Source: DASTQL01 sp035761805 (GTDB taxonomy: Bacteria > Actinomycetota > Actinomycetes > Jiangellales > Jiangellaceae). From it: 64,000 nt of DNA. The translations under genes and the position numbers were made by a program. Below are positions 14,106 through 22,209 of this stretch, in pieces. Under the pieces are notes generated by a model. The model did no database searches. It saw only the letters and a program-made list of their open reading frames with translations, and had not been told where the DNA came from. The DNA is taken from the NCBI GenBank assembly GCA_035761805.1, contig DASTQL010000087.1:1-64000 (forward strand). The letters are read 5' to 3'. How positions within the stretch are numbered: position 1 is the stretch's first letter; each line of letters starts with the position of its first letter.

Positions 14106-15335
14106 GTGGCAGCAGAACCGCTCGACACCTTCCCGCCGACCGCCTCGACCGGACCGACGCCCCCGCCGGACCCGGCCTTCGCCCTGCACCGGGGCGGCAA
14201 GCTGGAGGTGCGCGCGACGGTCCCGCTGCGGGACAGCCGGGACCTCTCGCTGGCCTACACACCGGGTGTGGCCCGCGTCTGCACGGCCATCGCGGCCGAG
14301 CCGGACCTGGTCCACGACCTCACCTGGAAGGGCAACACGGTGGCCGTCGTCACCGACGGCACCGCCGTGCTCGGGCTGGGTGACATCGGCCCGGAGGCGG
14401 CGCTGCCGGTGATGGAGGGCAAGGCGCTGCTCTTCAAGGAGTTCGCCGGGGTCGACGCGGTGCCGATCTGCCTGGACTGCACCGACGTCGACGACCTGGT
14501 CGAGACGGTCGCCCGGCTCGCGCCGGGCTTCGGCGGCATCAACCTCGAGGACATCTCGGCACCGCGCTGCTTCGAAGTGGAACGCCGCCTGCAGGAGCGG
14601 TTGGACATCCCCGTCTTCCACGACGACCAGCACGGCACGGCCATCGTGGTCGCCGCCGCGCTGGTCACGAGCGCCAGGCTCACCGGGCGCCACGTGGCCG
14701 ACGTCCGTGCGGTCGTCTCCGGGGCCGGGGCCGCCGGGGTCGCGGTCACGCGCATGCTGCTCGCTCTCGGGGTCGCCGACGTCGTCGTCGTCGACCGGGC
14801 CGGGATCATCTACCCCTCGCGCCCCGGTCTGTCGGACGTCAAGCAGGCGCTGGCCGCGGAGACCAACCGCGAGGGCCGCACCGGCACCATCACCCCCGCG
14901 CTGCGGGGCGCGGACCTGCTCGTCGGTGTCTCCGGCGGGACCGTGCCGGAGACGGCGGTGGCCGGCATGGCCGACGACGCCATGGTCTTCGCCCTCGCCA
15001 ACCCGACCCCCGAGGTCGCACCCGACGTCGCCCACCGGCACGCGGCGGTGGTGGCGACCGGGCGCAGCGACCACCCGAACCAGATCAACAACGTGCTCGC
15101 CTTCCCCGGGGTCTTCCGCGGCGCCCTGGACGTGCGGGCCTCCCGGGTCACCGAGGGCATGAAGCTCGCGGCGGCCAACGCCCTGGCCGACCTGGTCGGC
15201 CCGGACCTCGCGCCGGACCTGATCATCCCGTCCCCCTTCGACCCGCGGGTGGCCCCCGCCGTGGCGGCTGCCGTGGCGGACGCCGCCCGCCGGGACGGGA
15301 TCGCACGTCGTTCCTCGGTACGGATAGGTGGCTAG
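14106..15335 (+). CDS. NAD(P)-dependent malic enzyme
   Basis: A 409-aa bacterial short-form malic enzyme that oxidatively decarboxylates malate to pyruvate. Visible blocks are the substrate-site segment LSLAYTPGVARVC, VTDGTAVLGLGDIGP with VMEGKALLFKEFAGVDAVPI, the metal-binding DDQHGTAIV, the Rossmann motif VVSGAGAAGVAVTRMLL, and FALANPTPEV. No phosphotransacetylase extension is present. GTG at 14106 matches the usual N-terminus; GTG at 14064 in frame would add 14 residues. TAGCAT at 13998-14003 may be the -10 and overlaps the sodX stop codon. Confidence 0.92.
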   Translation: MAAEPLDTFPPTASTGPTPPPDPAFALHRGGKLEVRATVPLRDSRDLSLAYTPGVARVCTAIAAEPDLVHDLTWKGNTVAVVTDGTAVLGLGDIGPEAALPVMEGKALLFKEFAGVDAVPICLDCTDVDDLVETVARLAPGFGGINLEDISAPRCFEVERRLQERLDIPVFHDDQHGTAIVVAAALVTSARLTGRHVADVRAVVSGAGAAGVAVTRMLLALGVADVVVVDRAGIIYPSRPGLSDVKQALAAETNREGRTGTITPALRGADLLVGVSGGTVPETAVAGMADDAMVFALANPTPEVAPDVAHRHAAVVATGRSDHPNQINNVLAFPGVFRGALDVRASRVTEGMKLAAANALADLVGPDLAPDLIIPSPFDPRVAPAVAAAVADAARRDGIARRSSVRIGG

Positions 15336-15344
15336 GCTCGCGCA

Positions 15345-16310
15345 ATGCTCGCCGCCTACGCAGCCCGGACCGACCCGGACGACCCGCTCAGCGCGCTCGA
15401 CGTCGGCGAGTTCCCGGATCCCGAGGTCCCGCCGGGGTGGGCCACCGTACGGGTACGGGCGGCCAGTCTGAACCACCACGACCTCTGGTCGCTGCGGGGT
15501 GTGGGGCTGCCGCACGACAGGCTGCCGATGGTCCTGGGCTGCGACGCCGCCGGGGTGGACGAGGACGGCCGGGAGGTCGTGGTCCACGCGGTCGTGTCCG
15601 ATCCCGACTGGCGCGGCGACGAGACGATGGACCCGCGGCGGTCGCTGCTCTCCGAGCGCTACCCGGGCACGCTGGCCGAGCGGGTGGCGGTGCCCCGGCG
15701 CAACCTGGTGCCCAAGCCGGCCGAGCTGTCCTTCGAGGAGGCCGCGTGCCTCCCGACCGCCTGGCTCACGGCGTACCGGATGCTCTTCACCGCCAGCGGC
15801 GTGCAGCCGGGAGGCACGGTGCTGGTCCAGGGCGCGGGTGGCGGCGTGGCCACCGCCCTGGTGGTCCTGGGAGCCGCGGCCGGCTACCGGGTGTGGGTGA
15901 CGTCGAGGGACGAGGTCAAGGGAGCGCGGGCGGTGGAGCTCGGTGCGGCGCAGGCATTCGGCGCGGGCGAGCGCCTGCCGGAAAGGGTCGACGCCGTCAT
16001 GGAGACCGTGGGGGCGGCCACCTGGTCGCACTCGCTGAAGGCGGTGCGGCAGGGCGGCACGGTGGTCTGCTCCGGGGCCACGAGCGGCCGGGTCGCCGAG
16101 ACCGAGCTGCCCCGCGTCTACTTCCTCCAGCTGCGCATCGTGGGCTCGACCATGGGCACCCGGGACGAGCTGGAGCGGCTGCTGCGCTTCTGCGAGCGCA
16201 CGGGGGTGCGCCCCGTGATCGACCGGGTCCTCCTGCTGGCGCAGGCGAGGGACGGCTTCGCCGCCATGGCCCACGGTGAGCTGTTCGGCAAGGTGGTCTT
16301 CAGGGTGTGA
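15345..16310 (+). CDS. Zinc-binding (MDR) alcohol dehydrogenase/quinone oxidoreductase family protein
   Basis: A 321-aa medium-chain dehydrogenase/reductase. The N-terminal GroES-like domain has ASLNHHDLWSLRGVG and LGCDAAGVDEDGREV; the cofactor domain has VLVQGAGGGVATALVVLG, an NADPH-type Rossmann motif. The structural-zinc four-cysteine loop is absent, so it is closer to quinone oxidoreductase-like members. TAGGCT lies 6 nt before the ATG, only 4 bp after the malic enzyme stop, so it has its own leaderless promoter. Its last 11 bp overlap the convergent SGNH hydrolase. Confidence 0.87.
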   Translation: MLAAYAARTDPDDPLSALDVGEFPDPEVPPGWATVRVRAASLNHHDLWSLRGVGLPHDRLPMVLGCDAAGVDEDGREVVVHAVVSDPDWRGDETMDPRRSLLSERYPGTLAERVAVPRRNLVPKPAELSFEEAACLPTAWLTAYRMLFTASGVQPGGTVLVQGAGGGVATALVVLGAAAGYRVWVTSRDEVKGARAVELGAAQAFGAGERLPERVDAVMETVGAATWSHSLKAVRQGGTVVCSGATSGRVAETELPRVYFLQLRIVGSTMGTRDELERLLRFCERTGVRPVIDRVLLLAQARDGFAAMAHGELFGKVVFRV

Positions 16311-16944
16311 CTCGGGCCCGCCGCCGCCTCACCTCCGGCGGCTGCACGCCGAGCCACTCGTACCAGCCGCCGTGCAGCACGACATACGCGAGCATGCCGT
16401 AGCCCGCCTGGCCCGGGTGCACGCCGTCGGCCAGGGGTTCGTCGAGCCACGGGGGGTGGTCGGCGAGCGGCCCGTACGTGCAGATGTACGGCACCTCCAG
16501 CCGCTCGCAGACCGCGGCGTAGGTCTCGTCGATCCGGGCGATCCGCTCTCGGGCGTCAGGGTCGCCGACGGGGGGCGGCCCGACGACCAGGCGGCGGGCC
16601 GTCGTCGACGCCAGGCCGAACTCCAGCGTGGCGGCCGACCGGGCCGGCTCGACCTCGCCCAGGGCGTCACCGAGGCCCACCGCCAGGACCACCGCGTGCT
16701 CTTCGCCCCGGGCGAAACGTGCGGCACTCTCGACCGGGACGCGCACGACGACGTCGGCGGTGCGCTCGCCCCTGACGCCCAGGGGGTAGACGGTCAGTGC
16801 GACGCCCGTGCTGGGCGGTGTCCGGGCGGCGACCCGGTCAACCCAGCCCAGCGCCTTCGGGTCACCCACGCCGACGACGAGCGAGTCCCCGAAGACGCAG
16901 ACGCGGACGTCTCGGAGCCGCCCCGCCGATGGGGTTCCGCTCAC
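16300..16944 (-). CDS. SGNH/GDSL-type esterase
   Basis: A 214-aa SGNH hydrolase. Block I is VCVFGDSLVVGVGD with the nucleophile Ser, block II the Gly in YPLGVRGERTADV, block V DGVHPGQAGY with the catalytic Asp and His. Block III, normally G-x-N-D, reads GLGDA here, so the oxyanion-hole Asn appears replaced by Gly. No signal peptide is seen. The GTG start overlaps the stop of the DUF6104 gene as GTGA, so it is the third gene of a kgd-DUF6104-SGNH run. The substrate, presumably an acyl ester, is unknown. Confidence 0.83.
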   Translation of the reverse strand: MSGTPSAGRLRDVRVCVFGDSLVVGVGDPKALGWVDRVAARTPPSTGVALTVYPLGVRGERTADVVVRVPVESAARFARGEEHAVVLAVGLGDALGEVEPARSAATLEFGLASTTARRLVVGPPPVGDPDARERIARIDETYAAVCERLEVPYICTYGPLADHPPWLDEPLADGVHPGQAGYGMLAYVVLHGGWYEWLGVQPPEVRRRRARVTP

Positions 16945-17117
16945 TCGTCCTCGTCGTCGTGCCGGGCCAGCCAGGTCGCCAGGCGCTCCACGGGCACCTC
17001 GAACTCGGGGTTGAGGTCGACGAACTCGCGCAGCCGCTCGGCCAGCCAGGACAGGCTGACCTCCTCGTCCCCCCGGCGGCTCTCCAGCTCCTCGATGCCC
17101 CGGTCGGTGGAGTACAC
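16941..17117 (-). CDS. DUF6104 family small protein
   Basis: A 58-aa acidic helical protein: it begins (V)YSTDRGIEELESRRGDEEV, continues with SLSWLAERLREFVDLNPEFE and ends VPVERLATWLARHDDEDE. This matches DUF6104, small proteins encoded next to kgd/sucA in actinobacteria. The GTG start is 12 bp after the kgd stop and its stop overlaps the SGNH start by GTGA, so it is translated from the kgd message. Function is unknown; constant linkage to kgd suggests a link with 2-oxoglutarate dehydrogenase. Confidence 0.85.
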   Translation of the reverse strand: MYSTDRGIEELESRRGDEEVSLSWLAERLREFVDLNPEFEVPVERLATWLARHDDEDE

Positions 17118-17129
17118 GACCCGCCGGGC

Positions 17130-20100
17130 CTAGGCGAAGGCCTGCTGCATGAGCTCTCCCATCTCGGCCAGGTGGCGCGAGTGCGAGCCCACGGACGGCG
17201 CCGAGCTGGCCGGCCTGCTGATCCCTGTGAAGGGGGCGTCCAGGCGGGGCCTCAGGTTGACGATCATGAAGGGCAGCGGCCCCATGTTGGCGGGCTCGTC
17301 CTGCACCCAGCGGACCTCCCGGAGGTTGCGGAAGCCCCGCAGCTGCTCGGCCACCTGCTCGTGCGGGAGCGGGTAGAGCTGCTCCAGGCGGATCACGGCC
17401 GTGCGGTCGTCACCGCGCTTGGCCCGCTCGCCGAGGAGGTCCCAGACGATCTTGCCGGAGCACAGCAGCGCCCGCTCCACGGCGTCCGGGTCGACCTCGG
17501 GGTCCCCGATGACGGACAGGAACTGGGTGTCACCGGTGAGCTCGCCGGTCGACGAGGCGGCCTTCTTGTTGCGCAGCATGGACTTCGGCGTGAAGACCAC
17601 GAGTGGCTTGTGCACCGGTGAGAGCGCCTGCAGGCGCAGCAGGTGGAAGTAGCTCGCCGCCGTGGACGGCTGGGCGACCCGGAAGGCGCCCTCGGCGGCC
17701 AGGGTGAGGAAGCGCTCGATCCGGCCGGACGAGTGGTCCGGTCCCTGCCCCTCGTGGCCGTGCGGCAGCAGGAGGACCACGCCGGAGTGCTGGCCCCACT
17801 TGGTCTCACCGGACACCACGAACTCGTCGATGATCGTCTGTGCGCCGTTGGCGAAGTCGCCGAACTGCGCCTCCCAGAGGACGAGCGCCTCCGGGCGGGC
17901 CACGGAGTAGCCGTACTCGAAGCCCATGGCGGCGAACTCGGACAGCAGTGAGTCGTAGATGTAGAGCTTCGCCTGGTCCTCCGTGAGGTGCCGGAGCGGG
18001 AGCCAGTCCTGGCCCGTCACGCGGTCCACGATGCACGCGAAGCGCTGGACGAAGGTGCCGCGCCGGCTGTCCTGTCCCGCCAGCCGGATCGGGCGACCCT
18101 GCATCAGCAGCGACCCGAAGGCTGCGATCTCGGCGGTGCCCCAGTCGATGCCACCCTCGGACAGCATGGCCGCGCGGCGCTGGAGCTGGGGCATCACCTT
18201 GGGGTGCACCGTGAAGCCGTCCGGCACGGAGGTGTAGGCGTCGGCGATGCGCTTGAGGACCTCCGGGTCGACCGCCGTCCGGACGGCGCCGTCGACCTCC
18301 GGCTTGTCGGGGTACTCGGGCCCCTGCACGTACTCCGGGGGCTCGCTGGCCGCCTCGCGGGTCTCGGCGAAGACCCGCTCGAGCTCCTGCTGGTAGTCCT
18401 TCAGCGCCTGCTCGGCCTCCTCGACCGTGATGTCGCCGCGCCCGATCAGGGCCTCGGTGTAGAGCTTGCGCACGGAGCGCTTCTGCTCGATGAGGTCGTA
18501 CATCAACGGCTGCGTGTACGAGGGGTCGTCGCCCTCGTTGTGCCCGCGGCGGCGGTAGCAGATCAGGTCGACGACGACGTCCTTCTCGAACTCCTGGCGG
18601 AAGTCGAAGGCCAGCCGCGCCACCCGCGCGCATGCCTCGGGATCGTCGCCGTTGACGTGGAAGATCGGGGCCTGCACCATCCGCGCGACGTCGGTGCAGT
18701 AGATGGACGAGCGCGAGTGCGCCGGCGACGTCGTGAAGCCCACCTGGTTGTTCACGACGATGTGGACCGTACCGCCGGTGCGGTAGCCACGGAGCTGGGA
18801 GAGGTTGAGGGTCTCGGCGACCACGCCCTGGCCGGCGAAGGCGGCGTCTCCGTGCATCAGGACCGGCAGCACCGGGAACTCCTCGCCCCGGTCGAGGAGG
18901 TCCTGCTTGGCCCGCGCGATCCCTTCGAGCACGGGGTTGACCGCCTCGAGGTGGGAGGGGTTGGCGGTCAGCGAGACCTTGATCTTCTCGCCGCCGACCG
19001 CGGTGAACTCGCCCTCGGCGCCGAGGTGGTACTTGACGTCGCCGGAGCCCTGGACCGTGCGCGGGTCGATGTTGCCCTCGAACTCGCGGAAGATCTGGCC
19101 GTAGGACTTGCCGACGATGTTGGCCAGGACGTTGAGCCGCCCGCGGTGCGGCATGCCGATGCAGGCTTCGACCAGCCCAGCCTTGGCCGCGGACTCGATC
19201 ACTTCGTCGAGCAGCGGGATCATCGACTCCCCACCCTCGAGCGAGAAGCGCTTCTGTCCTACGTACTTGGTCTGCAGGAAGGTCTCGAAGGCCTCGGCCT
19301 GGTTGAGCTTGTGGAGGATGCGTAGCTGGTCCTCACGCTTCGTCCGCTCGTGCGGGCGCTCGACCCGCTGCTGGATCCAGCGCCGCTGTTCCGGCTCCTG
19401 GATGTGCATGTACTCGATGCCGACGGTCCTGCAGTACGCGTTGCGCAGGACGCCGAGGATGTCCCGCAGCTTCGTGAACGGCTTGTCCGGAATGAAGGAC
19501 CCCGTCGCGAACTCGCGGTCGAGGTCCCACAGGGTCAGGCCGTGCGTGGTGACGTCGAGGTCGGGGTGGCTGCGCTGCCTGTACTCCAGCGGGTCGGTGT
19601 CGGCCATGAGGTGGCCGCGCACCCGGTACGCGTGGATGAGCTCGAGCACCCGCGCCTGCTTGCCGACCTCGTCCTCGTGCGACGCGGTCACGTCGTTGGC
19701 CCACCGCACCGGCTCGTACGGGATCCGCAGCGACCGGAAGACCTCGTCGTAGAAGCCGTGGTCGCCGAGGAGGAGGCCGTGCACGATGCGGAGGAAGTCG
19801 CCGGACTGGGCGCCCTGGATGATCCGGTGGTCGTAGGTGCTGGTCAGCGTCATGACCTTGCTGATCGCCAACCGGGCGAGGGTCTCGGGGGAGGCGCCCT
19901 GGAACTCGGCGGGGTAGTCCATGGCCCCGACGCCGATGATCGCGCCCTGGCCCTTCATCAGCCGCGGGACCGAGTGGACCGTGCCGATCGTGCCCGGGTT
20001 GGTCAGGCTGACCGAGGTCCCCGCGAAGTCGTCGACGGTGAGCTTCCAGCTGCGGGCCCGCCGGACGACGTCCTCGTACGCCGACCAGAACTGGGCGAAG

Positions 20101-20966
20101 TCCATGGTCTCGGCCTTCTTGATGCTCGGGACCAGGAGCTGGCGTGAGCCGTCCTCCTTCTGGAGGTCGATGGCCAGGCCCAGGTTGACGTGCGCCGGCC
20201 GCACGACGACGGGCTTGCCGTCCACCTCGTCGAAGGCGGCGTTCATCTCCGGCATCTGCTTCATCGCCTTGACCAGGGCGAAGCCGATCAGGTGCGTGAA
20301 GGAGACCTTGCCGCCGCGGGAGCGGGCCAGGTGGTTGTTGACGACGATGCGGTTGTCGATGAGCAGCTTGGCCGGAACCGCCCGCACGCTGGTCGCGGTG
20401 GGCACCTGGAGGCTGGCCGCCATGTTCGTGACGACTCGGGCGGCCGGGCCACGCAGCTTGGTGACGACGGCCTCGCCGTCCTCCTGGGACGTGCCCGGCG
20501 TTTCCGGGGCGTCGCGGCTGGTGGCTCCCTTGGCGGCTGCCGCCGGGCCGGGCGCCCGCTGCGCCTCCTTGGGGCTGCGTGCGGGGGCGGCCTTCGTGCT
20601 CCCGGTGCTCCCGGACGGGCGGGGGGTGGCCCGCTCGGCCTGGGCCGGCTTCGCCTGTTGCGGGGCCTGGGCGGCCGTCGTCCGGGCTGGCGGGGTCGGG
20701 GCCGGCTTCGCCTGGACCTCCTTCGTCGGCACCGATGCTGTCGCGCCCTGGGGCTTCTCCTGGGTCGGCTGCGGCCGGAACGGCGTCGAGGTCCCGCTCG
20801 CGGGACGACCCTGGACGGCGTCGGGACGGTACGTGCGGAAGAAGTCCCACCACGCCCGGTCCACCGAGCTCGGGTCGGCCAGCCACTGCTGGTAGAGCTC
20901 CTCGACCAGCCACTCGTTGGGCCCGAAGGCGGTGAGGGGGTCGTTGTGCGCGGACTTGGAGGTCAC
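17130..20966 (-). CDS. kgd: Multifunctional 2-oxoglutarate dehydrogenase E1/E2 (alpha-ketoglutarate decarboxylase)
   Basis: A 1278-aa fusion typical of actinobacteria. A short N-terminal motif (FGPNEWLVEELYQQW, WWDFF) is followed by a long Ala/Pro/Lys-rich linker (about residues 45-170). Next comes an E2-like acyltransferase core with DHRIIQGAQSGDFLRIVHGLLLG, then the full ThDP-dependent E1 (MHGDAAFAGQG, NNQVGFTTSP, VDLICYRRRGHNEGDDPSYTQP, FEYGYSVARPEALVLWEAQFGDF). It feeds succinyl-CoA into the TCA cycle and can also act as 2-oxoglutarate decarboxylase or carboligase; in mycobacteria it is inhibited by the FHA protein GarA, not found here. GTG at 20964-20966 follows GAAGG. Two small genes follow on the same transcript. 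Confidence 0.95.
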   Translation of the reverse strand: MTSKSAHNDPLTAFGPNEWLVEELYQQWLADPSSVDRAWWDFFRTYRPDAVQGRPASGTSTPFRPQPTQEKPQGATASVPTKEVQAKPAPTPPARTTAAQAPQQAKPAQAERATPRPSGSTGSTKAAPARSPKEAQRAPGPAAAAKGATSRDAPETPGTSQEDGEAVVTKLRGPAARVVTNMAASLQVPTATSVRAVPAKLLIDNRIVVNNHLARSRGGKVSFTHLIGFALVKAMKQMPEMNAAFDEVDGKPVVVRPAHVNLGLAIDLQKEDGSRQLLVPSIKKAETMDFAQFWSAYEDVVRRARSWKLTVDDFAGTSVSLTNPGTIGTVHSVPRLMKGQGAIIGVGAMDYPAEFQGASPETLARLAISKVMTLTSTYDHRIIQGAQSGDFLRIVHGLLLGDHGFYDEVFRSLRIPYEPVRWANDVTASHEDEVGKQARVLELIHAYRVRGHLMADTDPLEYRQRSHPDLDVTTHGLTLWDLDREFATGSFIPDKPFTKLRDILGVLRNAYCRTVGIEYMHIQEPEQRRWIQQRVERPHERTKREDQLRILHKLNQAEAFETFLQTKYVGQKRFSLEGGESMIPLLDEVIESAAKAGLVEACIGMPHRGRLNVLANIVGKSYGQIFREFEGNIDPRTVQGSGDVKYHLGAEGEFTAVGGEKIKVSLTANPSHLEAVNPVLEGIARAKQDLLDRGEEFPVLPVLMHGDAAFAGQGVVAETLNLSQLRGYRTGGTVHIVVNNQVGFTTSPAHSRSSIYCTDVARMVQAPIFHVNGDDPEACARVARLAFDFRQEFEKDVVVDLICYRRRGHNEGDDPSYTQPLMYDLIEQKRSVRKLYTEALIGRGDITVEEAEQALKDYQQELERVFAETREAASEPPEYVQGPEYPDKPEVDGAVRTAVDPEVLKRIADAYTSVPDGFTVHPKVMPQLQRRAAMLSEGGIDWGTAEIAAFGSLLMQGRPIRLAGQDSRRGTFVQRFACIVDRVTGQDWLPLRHLTEDQAKLYIYDSLLSEFAAMGFEYGYSVARPEALVLWEAQFGDFANGAQTIIDEFVVSGETKWGQHSGVVLLLPHGHEGQGPDHSSGRIERFLTLAAEGAFRVAQPSTAASYFHLLRLQALSPVHKPLVVFTPKSMLRNKKAASSTGELTGDTQFLSVIGDPEVDPDAVERALLCSGKIVWDLLGERAKRGDDRTAVIRLEQLYPLPHEQVAEQLRGFRNLREVRWVQDEPANMGPLPFMIVNLRPRLDAPFTGISRPASSAPSVGSHSRHLAEMGELMQQAFA

Positions 20967-21122
20967 TCCGCGATCGCCTTCTTCCAGGACACGAGATCGG
21001 CTCGGTTCGGCTTCCCAGGCTAACTGCCCATGGTCGCCGAACGCAGCCACCCTTGCGACCGCCGGTGGGCAGCCGTGGGCGGACGGTCGGTCCCCGACGG
21101 CCGGCGGTCAGGGTCGGCCGGC

Positions 21123-22193
21123 TCAAGGACGCTCGGAGAGCCCCTGCAGGGCCGTCACGACGCAGTCCCCGAGGGAAGGCAGGTGGAAGCCGCCCTCCTG
21201 CACGGCCACCGTCGGCACGTCCAGGCGGGCGACCCGACGGCCGGCCTCCCGTAGCGCCGGCTCGGTGACCATCAGCGGGCTGCCCGGGTCGACGGCGACG
21301 GCGTCGACACCCAGTGACACGACCAGGGCGTCCGGCGCCTGCTCCCGGACGGCGGACACGGCGGTGTCGACGGCGGTGAGCCACCCCTCGTCACCGGTCC
21401 CAGGCGGGAGGGGCAGGTTGAGGGTGGCCCCGCGCCCGCGCCCGCCGCCGATCTCGGCGGCGTGGCCTGCGTAGTGCGGGAACCAGCCGGCCGCCGGGTC
21501 GACGTGGACGGAGGCCACCAGCACCTCGGCCTGCTCCCAGAAGACTGCCTGGGTCCCGTTGCCGTGGTGCCCGTCGAGATCGACGACGGCTACCCGCCGG
21601 GCGCCGGCCGCTCGCAGGGCCTGGACGGCGCATGCCGCGTTGTTGAGATAGCAGGAGCCGCCGTGCCCCGCCGCCGTCGCGTGGTGGCCGGGCGGCCGGC
21701 AGAGCGCGTACGCGAGCGGTTCCCCGCCCAGGACCAGGTCGACGGCGGTGAGCGCCGCGTCGACCGCTGCGCGGGCCGCCTCCCAGGTGCCCGGCCCGAT
21801 CAGCGTCATGGTGTCGTAGCAGTACCGACCGGCGCGGGCGTGGACGGCGGCGGGGGAGCCCTGCGGGAGCGCTCCCAGCATCGCCTCCGTGGGGAAGAGG
21901 TACGGCACCACCCGGTCCTGACCCGGGTCGGCCGGCAGGCCCGCCTCGCACCAGTCGGCCCAGGCGGTCCGGAGGTGGGTCACCAGCCCCGCGTCGTGGA
22001 CCGCCAGCACCGCCTCGTCGGGGTGCGGGACAGCGGGGCGGAGCTCGCACCCGGCCGCCACCACCGCGTCGCGGATGGCGACGGCGCGCTCGGGGAGCTC
22101 GGTACCGGTTGTGCGCACGCCGAGCCAGACCTCCCCGCCGGGGACGTGCCCGAGGCACGCCTCCGACCAGACCACGGGCACGTCCAGCCCCAT
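21123..22193 (-). CDS. Acetylpolyamine amidohydrolase / class II histone deacetylase family
   Basis: A 356-aa arginase/deacetylase-fold zinc hydrolase. It follows acetylpolyamine amidohydrolases closely: VHDAGLVTHLRTAWADW, YCYDTMTLIGPGTWEAA, CRPPGHHATAAG with the catalytic His pair, VVDLDGHHGNGTQAVFW with Asp and His zinc ligands, and LGVDAVAVDP with the distal Asp. It probably removes acetyl groups from acetylated polyamines. Its start is only 16 bp from the start of the divergent peptidase, and their -10 boxes overlap. An SSAT-like acetyltransferase elsewhere in the window (10.7 kb) would catalyse the opposite step; that pairing is inference. Confidence 0.85.
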   Translation of the reverse strand: MGLDVPVVWSEACLGHVPGGEVWLGVRTTGTELPERAVAIRDAVVAAGCELRPAVPHPDEAVLAVHDAGLVTHLRTAWADWCEAGLPADPGQDRVVPYLFPTEAMLGALPQGSPAAVHARAGRYCYDTMTLIGPGTWEAARAAVDAALTAVDLVLGGEPLAYALCRPPGHHATAAGHGGSCYLNNAACAVQALRAAGARRVAVVDLDGHHGNGTQAVFWEQAEVLVASVHVDPAAGWFPHYAGHAAEIGGGRGRGATLNLPLPPGTGDEGWLTAVDTAVSAVREQAPDALVVSLGVDAVAVDPGSPLMVTEPALREAGRRVARLDVPTVAVQEGGFHLPSLGDCVVTALQGLSERP

Positions 22194-22209
22194 GCGGCAT
22201 CCTGACACG
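22194..22209. promoter_or_regulatory. Overlapping divergent -10 boxes between the deacetylase and the peptidase
   Basis: Only 16 bp separate the two start codons. On the plus strand CATCCT (22198-22203) is 6 nt before the ATG at 22210. On the minus strand the same bases read CAGGAT (22204-22199), 5 nt before the ATG at 22193. Both fit the nAnnnT core of an actinobacterial -10 in a leaderless arrangement, so the two promoters would compete for polymerase. Confidence 0.4.
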
